A stretch of 64,000 nucleotides of DNA from Micromussa lordhowensis (Eukaryota; Cnidaria; Anthozoa; Scleractinia; Lobophylliidae), in assembly GCA_964020085.1 (NCBI GenBank), contig OZ026605.1:3525701-3589700 (forward strand). Direction: 5' to 3'. Position 1 is the first letter of the stretch, and every line of letters begins with the position of its first letter. The position numbers were made by a program, and so were the translations under genes. Under the pieces are notes generated by a model, which saw only the letters and a list, made by a program, of their open reading frames with translations, ran no database searches and was not told where the DNA came from. Of this stretch, positions 52,693-64,000 are shown in pieces.

Positions 52693-52924
52693 CTCTTTTT
52701 TCTTACGTATCAGCTAAGTTGCGGAATGCGCTAGCTGATTTTATCCCTACCTATGAGTTTACTGGTTTTAAAAGAGAATCCAGGGCCGCATTTTGTACAG
52801 CGGCTCTTCTTTTTAATAAATATATCTTTAAATATTATGTATTTATGTCTGGATTTATGAAAACCGTGTTAAAGACTGCAGGCACTAAAAACAGCAGGCA
52901 CGTTTTTAGGAAATCGGTCAGATA
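52687..52924. repeat. Truncated last unit and right array boundary
   Basis: The last unit follows the repeat through the right inverted-repeat arm and the 16-bp segment, then leaves it after GGTCAGATA at 52924, where a short TA-rich palindrome (52921-52934) begins. The tail of RNA gene copy 23 is complete here, so the array ends about 230 bp downstream of an RNA gene. Confidence 0.95.
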
Positions 52925-53203
52925 TATATATATCTTAGTGTTTTAATTTAGTCCTAAAGTAACCTATACAGTATCTACAGCTGTGGAACTCCCTGCTAAA
53001 CTTAGTAATTGAAAACTGTCGCTGGCAATCAACAAGCTGGCTGTAGCCTAGTCCCGACATCCTCTTCAAAACACCCTCAGATCACGAACCACGATATTCT
53101 GGAAACAAGTAAGTCTTTCGTATTACGATCGATGCTCCATGAGCTAATGGAACGAGAAGGGCTGAGCGCTAGGCTACGGTATTCAGAATGAGGCGGGCCT
53201 GAT
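52925..53203. other. Unique sequence between the array and the palindrome; no gene seen
   Basis: TA-rich start, then unremarkable sequence. The open frames here are short and lack coding signatures. The 3' UTR of the minus-strand gene that stops at 53341 probably reaches into it. Confidence 0.4.
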
Positions 53204-53247
53204 GCTAGCCTGCGAACGCAGACGTACGTCTGCGTTCGCAGGCTAGC
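53204..53247. mobile_element. 44-bp perfect palindrome with flanking target duplication
   Basis: The sequence reads identically on both strands around 53225/53226. Its half is GCTAGCCTGCGAACGCAGAC plus GT. CCTGATG directly flanks the inner CTAG...CTAG block (53198-53204 and 53247-53253; GCCTGATG if 8 bp). This is the footprint expected of an insertion of a minimal, all-TIR element of 41-42 bp. No spacer lies between the arms. Confidence 0.65.
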
Positions 53248-53340
53248 CTGATGCATTCCATAGCGCTTTCAATAGCCTTTAACTAAACAAATTCACTTCT
53301 GTTTTGTCTGAGCGTCACTTGTAGACAATTGAAGTTCGAT

Positions 53341-53703
53341 TTATCTTAACCCGACACTGATTAGGCGGGATGTTCGAGGAAGATGACCATTGATGTTAAA
53401 GGCGACTCCGGCATAGTTTGGACTGGTAGACGCTGACCGGAAGTAGGGAGAGAGTTTGTCACTGCACCAAGAAGTGCATACTTTATAGCAGTGTGTGTAA
53501 CCGGATATGAAGAAACCAGAGTAGAAATATGTATCGCAGATAAGCAGCTGATACTCATAATTTGTGTCTGCTACGCCATTTCCTAGCCACCTTGATGGCA
53601 ATTTTTTTCCGTAATGAGTCGCGGCTAAAATAGTGGAATTGGACTTGTATGTGAAAAAGGCTTTTTGTCCTGTCGCTTCGTCCACGAAAAGAATCTCGCG
53701 AAA
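53341..53703 (-). CDS. Exon 4: C-terminal part of fibrinogen-like domain and stop
   Basis: Encodes residues 214-333 after a TTGCAG acceptor and ends with a TAA stop (53343-53341). It contains the sequon NST, three clustered cysteines and the terminal SVGLR. Confidence 0.83.
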   Translation of the reverse strand, partial: FREILFVDEATGQKAFFTYKSNSTILAATHYGKKLPSRWLGNGVADTNYEYQLLICDTYFYSGFFISGYTHCYKVCTSWCSDKLSPYFRSASTSPNYAGVAFNINGHLPRTSRLISVGLR

Positions 53704-56700
53704 CTGCAATCAAAGAAACAGATAGTTATTGAAGCAAAAACTCGGCTGTATTCGTAACGTATCCAGCATCTGTAGTAAGGCACAAAGACTCGAAGTATAT
53801 CTACATCTAAATAAGGAGGGGTGGAGTCCTTAAAAGAGATATACCCACCGCTGCAAGACTAAAAGGGGAGAGATCAAAAAAACCTAATATACACATACTT
53901 ACGATCAGGATGAGATTGTTGTGTTAATAATTAACCTAACTCTTAGTTCACTGTGTTTAAAGCAGCCTGTTACTGGACTTGGCACGGGGATTAGTTCTCA
54001 TAAAGCAATCGCATTAGGGAGCACAAACCGGTTAAAACGTTACCAGAGGTTCTATGCCTCACACAAAAACACAGTAATCCTCAGCAGGAAAAAAGATGAC
54101 GACTGGAACATTTACCCATAATTTTTAGTTTAGCGCATAAAACCCTTAACAACGCTAATAAAAACGTACAGTAGTACAAGTAGTACAAGTTCTTTCTCAA
54201 ACTAACCCATTAAGTTTAAACAATGAAATCATGACTGTGACGGTGTTTGGATATCTGATCTTAATTAGCATAGATTTTTATGATTTTATTTCTCCGTTTT
54301 CTCCTTAGTTTTCTTCTTAGTCTCCTTAGTTTTTCTTTAGGTTCGGTTGAGGAGTTACCTCAAACTCTCTTGACAGTGTTTGACCACATTTCCAAACACC
54401 TCGACGTTCGTTAAAAATACTCCGCTGCGCGTCGTATTTTCAACTCTGTTCTCTGTGTTTGGAAATGTGGTCAAACATGGTCTTTCGTGTTTGATATACT
54501 ACATCTACATCTTGACTAACATACACAATCGCGTTAGCACAGTGACAAATATGGCTTTCCTTGTACTTTATAAGCTGTGTAAGATTCGCATGGCGTTGTG
54601 GTAAAATGTACAGCAGTCATGAATCTTTTTTCTTATAAGAGCGACGTAAAGTGAACAGGTTTACCGGTATGTTGTTGCAGTCTGTTCTGTAGCCATTTGT
54701 TCCATAAGGCAGCATCTCGTCATACGTCACTTCCGCTTTTGGATTGACTGCATTGTTCGTTGAGTAGCACATTGTCCATCCCCCATCAAATGACGTCATA
54801 TCACAGTATGCCCAGAACGTCTTGAACCCGCCATACGGTTGTATGCGGTACATTCCGTCGCGAGCATGCGGGTATACTCTTCTAATGTCTTGGCAGCTCT
54901 TTCCTTGAAAAGGAAAGTACACATTGAGTAAAGAAGATACACCCTTAGGAACCATTATGCATTATAACGGGCAGGATTAGTGGTAAAAATTACCCTTGAA
55001 CATGCACTTTGGATGCACGCTCATAGAATTAAATTCGGTTTCAGTAGCACATAGCAGACAGGGGTATTGCTAGCACCCCTTGGGCGGGATGCCAGTCCAT
55101 CGCTAGAATACTCAAAAATTTATCAGGTCACCTTACAGTTCAACCTTGTGGAGACTGAGGAAATGGGAGAATTACGTAGCTTGTGCAAAACTGGCACAAA
55201 AATGGTTGACCCCGGCCAGTGATTAAGTCCAGACCGCTCGATCAGTAGCTCCAATGCGTTAGAGCATCGTGGTTCCCACAATGATAAACGTTCACGTTAA
55301 ACCGCGACTTTTTGTTCTTACCTGTAATTGCGCAGATTCCGTTGCTGTCGAGCGGATGACAACCCTAAACAGTAAAACAAATAAATCTGAAATAAAAATG
55401 AAAGCTTTCTTGCATGGAGCCTAGTAGAGTAGATTAGGTTGAATATACGTTAGTCCGCCACAGACCCCCTCGTCTCCTGGTTTTGCTTCCCCTTTCGTCC
55501 CCCGCTCCAGCATGGTCAGGTTTTTCTCGAGAATACTTTAAGGACTCCAGCCATCGTTTCAACGTATTTTGCTGTTTTGTTCAGCAGTGAAAATGGCGTC
55601 CCCTTTAAGGTTTGCATGCATGCAGGTGTTATGAGGAAAACCAGCTATAGGTTTCTGGAACAACTGAATAGAGAGCTTTAAAAAAGCAACGACGATGGTG
55701 ACGCCGAGAACGACGCCCAGTCAAAAATGAATTTATATTTCACCAGCGAAATTCTCAATTGTCTAGATTTGTTCAGGACGCTAATGGCTCTTAAAACGTG
55801 CTCAGGCCAAATATGCAACGACAGCGTTCAGTTCTAGATGTAGATATGAAAAGTTAGTCGAGGTCATTCACGTTCCTCAGAGTACGCAGAACTTAGTCAT
55901 TTCACGTTCTTTTGCAGAGGAAGACAAAGAAACTACAAAGATGTATAACGAACGTACACAGCCGTTGCCTTGTTCACATCATTTGTTTGCTGACGTTCTC
56001 GTTGCCGTCGTGGTCGTGGTTTGCTTAAGCTCCCCAATAAGAATACAGAAAAGCACTGCCAGATGATGTGTTTCCCTTTTGAAGCAATTCTACAAAGTTT
56101 GCCGATCAGGTCTCTTCTCCCCCTTTTAAAGGCGATTAGAAGTTCCTTACAACTTCACTGAACCATAAATTAATGAAGAAATGTTATGTAGTTGTTAAGT
56201 CTTGTAACTGACCCGATTTAGCGTCACGTGACATTGTTTCAACTCGCTGGTAAAGTATAAAAAAAAATCATTAAAGGTATCAGTTGTTATAAAACAGGAA
56301 CGGCCGTGAAAAAAAAGTTCTACAAGAAAGCTCTCTCAACTCCGGCTGAAGTCCGTGTGTGTAAACGAATTAACATACTGAAGCCGAGTCGTTTTTCATC
56401 ACGAATAATAAAATTAGTAAGAGTTGTGATGTCTTTTCATCTGTATTTACATAGCGGGCTCATACAAGACATTCAACCATCGATTGTGTCTTAAAAGCCA
56501 ATATTTTTAATCATAAAATGTTCATTTTATTAATTTCTGTCTTTTTCGTTTTGAAACGAACTGACAAAGTTATCACTTGAAATAATGATAAAACTTCCCT
56601 TGTCATATTAAAATTCAGTTCAAACGCATTAATTTAAACACACTTTCTTCTTCAAATATTAATTTGCCAAGTTGCATATCATATCATTCGAGCCTCCCAT

Positions 56701-57188
56701 TTTTCACTCAGAGGTGAATTTTACATTTTACGATCAACGAGATAATTCTGATGAGAAAATGAGCAATTCGATACTAAAAGAGGTCTTCTTTTGCAACTGC
56801 CTGAAAATCACCTACATCTAATAAAGTTTACCTTTAAGAACATCAAGAAAATGATGCCTTGCTGATCACGAAAATGTGTATTTCCTCCTTCGACGACAGA
56901 AATGTTGTGCTTGTTCAGCTCACAAGTTCCTTGGCTGTTCTCCTTTGATGGCATCTTGAAGTTCGCAGAGGTGCACCATGCATTTCTCATACATTGATGG
57001 CCGCACGATAACAGACTAGGAGAGTTAAACCGTTTGACAACGTGTCCCTCAAGTCGTTTATTTTCCCGCGTTGTGAAGTATGAAGAACGAGAAGAGGTGG
57101 ATCTTTCATCGACAGCGAAAACGGGAATATATAGCGCGTATTGAAACAGAATTGCGAACAAAACGTTTAAGCTTTCCATCATTGACAT
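53341..57188 (-). CDS. Secreted PAN/Apple and fibrinogen-like domain protein (4 exons, 333 aa)
   Basis: The coding exons are 57188-56832, 55364-55322, 54903-54665 and 53703-53341, all with GT-AG borders and phases 0, 1 and 0. The protein begins with a signal peptide (residues 1-25, hydrophobic from L7, likely cut after VFA). A PAN/Apple-like domain follows (about 43-119; C62, C66, C72, C89), then a short linker with C121 and C130. A fibrinogen-like domain begins at SCQDI (136-140) and has GGWT at 174-177 and a late NYAGVAFNINGH segment. A cysteine cluster (CYKVCTSWC) and an NST glycosylation sequon lie in the last exon. The domain order recalls secreted and skeletal-matrix proteins of corals; role in adhesion, recognition or matrix is inferred. 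M3 or M4 could also serve as start. It is convergent on the array. Confidence 0.82.
54290..54340. repeat. Pyrimidine-rich imperfect repeat in intron 3
   Basis: Several imperfect copies of TTTTCTCCTTAG-like units. Simple-sequence character only. Confidence 0.45.
54377..54477. mobile_element. 101-bp MITE-like element, 23-bp perfect inverted repeats
   Basis: TGTTTGACCACATTTCCAAA-CAC (54377-54399) is the exact reverse complement of 54455-54477. The interior also has partial dyad symmetry around CTGCGCG. It lies in the intron between exons 3 and 4 of the secreted-protein gene. No clear target duplication. Confidence 0.7.
54665..54903 (-). CDS. Exon 3: N-terminal part of fibrinogen-like domain
   Basis: Encodes residues 134-213, with SCQDIRR at its start and FWAYCDMTSFDGGWTMCYS in the middle, the typical start of fibrinogen/intelectin-like domains. 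Acceptor TTTTCAAG, donor GTAAAC, phase 1 to 0. Confidence 0.83.
55050..55290. mobile_element. Degraded SINE-like interspersed repeat
   Basis: Intron 2 contains the strings GGGATGCCAGTCCATCGC and, further on, GACTGAGG...GACCCCGGCCAGTGAT...CCGCTCGATC...CCAATGCGTTAGAGC. These resemble, from memory, a widespread cnidarian repeat with a decayed tRNA-like end. Boundaries are approximate. Confidence 0.35.
55322..55364 (-). CDS. Exon 2: 43-nt cysteine linker exon
   Basis: Encodes GCHPLDSNGICAIT plus the first base of a Gly codon, between a TTTAG acceptor and a GTAAG donor. It joins exons 1 and 3 in frame, which supports a real micro-exon. Too short for a full EGF domain. Confidence 0.78.
55673..56033. 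mobile_element. Interspersed repeat family, copy 1, with inverted ends
   Basis: The left end GAGCTTTAAAAAAGCAACGA and the right end (reverse complement GGAGCTTAAGCAAACCACGA) are imperfect inverted repeats of about 40 bp. The interior shares long stretches with 63516-63756, for example AATGAATTTATATTTCA and AAATATGCAACGACAG. No coding sequence seen; lies in intron 1 of the secreted-protein gene. Confidence 0.6.
56040..56831. other. Intron 1 remainder; no element recognised
   Basis: AT-rich intronic sequence downstream of exon 1 on the minus strand. The short open frame at 56306-56494 has no recognisable features. Confidence 0.4.
56832..57188 (-). CDS. Exon 1: signal peptide and PAN/Apple domain
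   Basis: Encodes residues 1-119, ending in FLMFLK at a GTAAAC donor, phase 0. The spacing of the four cysteines and the GHVVKRF...SCGHQC pattern are PAN-like. Confidence 0.82.
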
Positions 57189-57480
57189 CGGAAGCCAGTG
57201 TACATACAGTTCGAGAGTAAAGCTGACTTAAAATTAATTTGTTCTGTGCGATTTTATTTTCTAGTCCGATGAAGTTTGCGATAATCGCAATGATTGGTCA
57301 ATTTAAGTCGGGATAACATTTGGAGGTGTTCGTCAGTCCTCGGAAGTCATCGTTAATTGTAATTTTGAAATAATTTCCTAAATAAGTGGGAAAAAATTGA
57401 CTGATTAACAGGTGTGAATTAAATGGCGGACAACGAAACCATGATCAGTTGTTAGCACAATTGATTAGAATCCAGAGACC

Positions 57481-57631
57481 AATAGACCAGTTTCGATATA
57501 TTAAAATTCAGCCTAAAACAATAGACCTCAGCACGAGGCTCGTGGGAATAACTACAGAGTTTATTCCCCAGAGCCTCGTGCTGAGGTCTATTGTTTTAGG
57601 CTGAAGTTTAATATATCGAAATTGGTCTATT
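57481..57631. mobile_element. 151-bp MITE-like element with ~65-bp inverted repeats
   Basis: AATAGACCAGTTTCGATATA at the left is mirrored by the reverse complement ending TTGGTCTATT at 57631. The arms stay nearly perfect almost to the centre at GGGAATAAACT/AGTTTATTCCC. Intergenic, 293 bp upstream of the secreted-protein start. Confidence 0.8.
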
Positions 57632-57849
57632 CTTCACTGCCGTGTCAAAAAGCCCTTAACAGTGAACTTTCTTAAAAATTTCACTGCAGTTTGAAATGTG
57701 AAGTTTGATTCCATGATTCTATGTCCACATTAATGTTAAGTTATTTACATTACGATTTTGGAAAATACATTTATCGCGATTCCGCAAGAACTCTTTGTTT
57801 CAGTAGCCAACAGTTCTCTGCTTGAGATACTAATAACAGTAGGTAGCCT

Positions 57850-58045
57850 ATGAAGATATGATCGTCGCAGTTATACACACAACTTAAGCAGTTGTGAAAT
57901 TAAAGCCTGAAAAAAAATTCAGGCCTGAAAGGGATTCGAACCTATGATCTCTGCGATACCGGTGCTTTATTTTTCAGTTTTCAGACTTAAATTTCACAAC
58001 TGCTTAAGTTGCGTCTATAACTGCGACGATCAATCGTGTCTTCAT
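57850..58045. mobile_element. Inverted-repeat element with a tRNA-like core
   Basis: The arms contain GATCGTCGCAGTTATA and CACAACTGCTTAAGTTG and mirror each other. In the centre the minus strand reads GCACCGGTATCGCAGAG...ATAGGTTCGAATCCC, which includes a perfect Pol III B-box/T-loop (GGTTCGAATCC, about 57929-57943). The arrangement suggests a tRNA-derived SINE part captured in, or forming, a foldback element. Confidence 0.6.
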
Positions 58046-58255
58046 TTCTTTCTCCGCAGTTCGAATATATGATCTTTTATATATTCCTTTGCGGTAGGTA
58101 ACCTAAGCGTCACCGATGTTTGTTGGAAATTGTTTCAAAATAGCCAGAAAATGAGAGGGGCACTGCTCAAACATTTGGAAGAAGCAAACCGAGCAGTTAA
58201 AAGATTCTATTCTAAAGAAAGACGTAGAGTTCGCAGAAACCCAAACAGATTCACA

Positions 58256-58357
58256 ATAATTTGGTTTTATCAACTGAGTCAATGTGAATTGGCCACCGTA
58301 AAGAGATTCGACGGTGGCCAATCCACATTGTCAACTCAGTTGATAAAACCAAATTAT
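58256..58357. mobile_element. 102-bp foldback (MITE-like) element
   Basis: ATAATTTGGTTTTATCAACT... is mirrored by ...AGTTGATAAAACCAAATTAT, with GGCCACCGT/ACGGTGGCC near the centre and a short loop. The arms are almost perfect. Confidence 0.75.
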
Positions 58358-58600
58358 CTTGTAATACTCCCCACCGACGCAGCACCACAGTTTCTTTTGA
58401 AAGTTACTCCCTTTATAGATTTACAATAAGCTATTCAATAAACGTTTTCTAACGCAACTGCATTGTTATCGATAGCTTTCAGTTTTTTTTTTTCGTTAGC
58501 TGGTTCTTTGTTTAACACCTTGTAATAATAATAATACTTTAAATATTGTATGCTGACTATTCTCCAACTGTAACTTACAATAACGCGCTAACCACCATAA
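58358..58600. other. Intergenic sequence without a recognised feature
   Basis: Downstream of the RECQL 3' end; contains a T-run near 58483 and nothing else I can support. Confidence 0.4.
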
Positions 58601-58609
58601 AGGTAATAT

Positions 58610-58615
58610 TTTATT
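58610..58615 (-). other. Candidate polyadenylation signal of RECQL
   Basis: AATAAA on the minus strand, about 190 bp after the RECQL stop codon. It is the nearest canonical signal in the right direction. Confidence 0.45.
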
Positions 58616-58800
58616 AAATACCCTCCTCCCTTCCCCCGCATTTCTTTTCTGTCAAGAAACAATTTTTACTGAAACATAAATCCAGACTCAAATATCCAGT
58701 TGAAGCTCGAAGCCTCGATCTTCTCTACCCAAGCAACAAGCGAAACAGCGACAAAAAATCTTCTCTGAAATGAAAAATGTCCCCAGAAGTAGCTAAGATT

Positions 58801-63131
<4,331 letters not shown>

Positions 63132-63515
63132 CTTGTGGCACAAAAACAAAGAATGTCCTCCATTACATCCAATAATAAATCTTGCCAAATAGGTCCGGGT
63201 GTCCAGATTATCAATACACTAAAATGTTTCTTTACAGTATCCAAATTTGCAACACGTCAATCAGACGCCTTATCTACTGTCTTGATATCAAGGCACTGAC
63301 CTCACATGGCTAAATTTTTAGGACACTAACCTGGATACATGAATAACCTTTTTTGGTAATGCTTAAGTGGCTTATCAAGTTCATTTGGTCTCAACATGGG
63401 TATTTGATGGCATCTCACTAAAAGAGGAACCATGGCTGAAGCATAGGATAAGGTAGAACAATTTGGAACCGCAAGAAGTATGTGTACATGAGTAAAAGAT
63501 ATCTTGAAATAATAG
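63132..63515. other. RECQL intron sequence, no element recognised
   Basis: Upstream of the first visible RECQL exon. No further RecQ coding sequence was found to the end of the window. Confidence 0.4.
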
Positions 63516-63756
63516 GGAGCTTAAGCAATTGTGACAGCGTCAACAAGGACAATGCCTAGTCAAAAATGAATTCATATTTCATCAGCAACATTCACAAATG
63601 CCTACATCTGTTTAGTGTACCAATCGCTGTAAAAAGGTGTTCTAGCTAAATATGCAATGACAGTGTTAAATTCCACACAGAAACACGAAAAAATTAGCCC
63701 ATGTCGTTTGAGTTCCCCAGACAACCCAGAGCTTGGTCATTTCACGTTGTGTAGAA
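63516..63756. mobile_element. Interspersed repeat family, copy 2 (truncated)
   Basis: GGAGCTTAAGCAATTGTGAC... then AATGAATTCATATTTCATCAGC, AAATATGCAATGACAG and CTTGGTCATTTCACGTT align in the same order with 55673-56033. The right inverted end of copy 1 is not seen here, so this copy is truncated or diverged at that side. Confidence 0.55.
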
Positions 63757-64000
63757 ATCGTTCACCCTGCATTATAACGAAGTTAATCAGTGACATTGGA
63801 CACTGCGTTTTGTTTGTAAATATTCTTGTTTAAACCAGTTTGATCACGTGCGTTTTGTAATAATATCCAGCTTTCAATCAAAGAGAAGGAGAGTCTACGT
63901 TACGAGCGAGCGAGATACTTCAATGTGATGTACGAGTGATTCTTACGAATAAACGAGTTAAACGGCACAAGTTTCGATTACGATTATTACACGTTGTTTT

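Larger units (their letters stand above)
1..52924. repeat. Tandem array of ~2.3-kb units (23 full units plus a partial one)
   Basis: The same sequence recurs with a period of 2302 bp (units starting 1, 2303, 4605, 6907, 9209), then 2286 bp sixteen times (11511 to 48086), then 2292 bp (48087) and 2308 bp (50379). A partial unit at 52687-52924 ends the array. The left end is open: the window begins inside the terminator of the RNA gene of a preceding unit. Units differ at only a handful of sites, and spacer and RNA gene are equally conserved, so array-wide homogenisation rather than selection on one segment explains the identity. Each unit holds one Pol III-type RNA gene, one TTAA-bounded inverted-repeat segment, one G-quadruplex motif and about 1.6 kb of spacer without a convincing gene. 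Copy number in the real genome may be higher, because such arrays are often collapsed in assemblies. Confidence 0.98.

Noticed and set aside
1..52924. CRISPR array or bacterial repeat
   Set aside because: The repeats are 2.3-kb units without short repeat-spacer structure, and the flanking genes are split animal genes.
1..52924. Tandem viral or plasmid genomes
   Set aside because: The unit has no replication or capsid gene and no long open frame.
53009..53191. 60-codon frame next to the array, with a retroelement-like LWNSL hint nearby
   Set aside because: Non-ATG start, the hint is in another frame, and no reverse-transcriptase motif follows.
58130..58429. 99-codon plus-strand frame
   Set aside because: Most of it runs through the foldback element at 58256-58357; no domain and no conserved start.

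Overview
The window is animal nuclear DNA, most likely from a cnidarian (stony coral or a relative). It is AT-rich and has two split genes with GT-AG introns. One gene is a metazoan RecQ1-type helicase. The other is a secreted PAN/Apple plus fibrinogen-like protein of a kind common in corals and anemones. The flank is crowded with short inverted-repeat elements. The coral assignment is an inference from protein style; no sequence search was run.

Positions 1-52924 are a single tandem array of a unit about 2.3 kb long: 22 complete units start at 1, 2303, 4605 and so on, plus the 2308-bp unit at 50379-52686 (23 complete in all) and a 238-bp partial unit at 52687-52924. The array runs off the left edge. 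There are five 2302-bp units, sixteen 2286-bp units, one of 2292 bp and one of 2308 bp. Units are nearly identical and the few variants are shared by neighbours, which indicates unequal exchange or conversion. The unit has no convincing protein gene. It does carry, once per unit, what looks like a complete RNA polymerase III gene of the U6/7SK kind: a GCGCATGCGC palindrome, a PSE-like CTTACCATA element, a TATA box 37 bp after the PSE start, a G/C-rich structured RNA of about 215 nt, and T5 plus T6 terminators. I could not match the RNA to 5S, U1-U6, 7SL, RNase P/MRP, Y, vault or tRNA families. The gene lies inside a 641-bp segment bounded by perfect 26-bp terminal inverted repeats and a TTAA on each side, the signature of a piggyBac-type non-autonomous element. 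Twenty-three copies of the RNA gene are complete in the window. This array is the candidate undescribed system.

Positions 52925-64000 are ordinary gene territory, with both genes on the minus strand. A four-exon gene (57188 down to 53341) encodes a 333-residue secreted protein: signal peptide, PAN/Apple domain, short cysteine linker and fibrinogen-like domain. The last six coding exons of RECQL (63131 down to 58801) encode helicase motifs IV-VI, the zinc-binding and winged-helix RQC region, and an acidic tail ending in a SUMO-interaction-like motif; its 5' exons lie beyond the window. The introns and the intergenic gap hold at least a dozen inverted-repeat (MITE-like) elements, several with target-site duplications, a SINE-like remnant and two copies of one interspersed repeat family.
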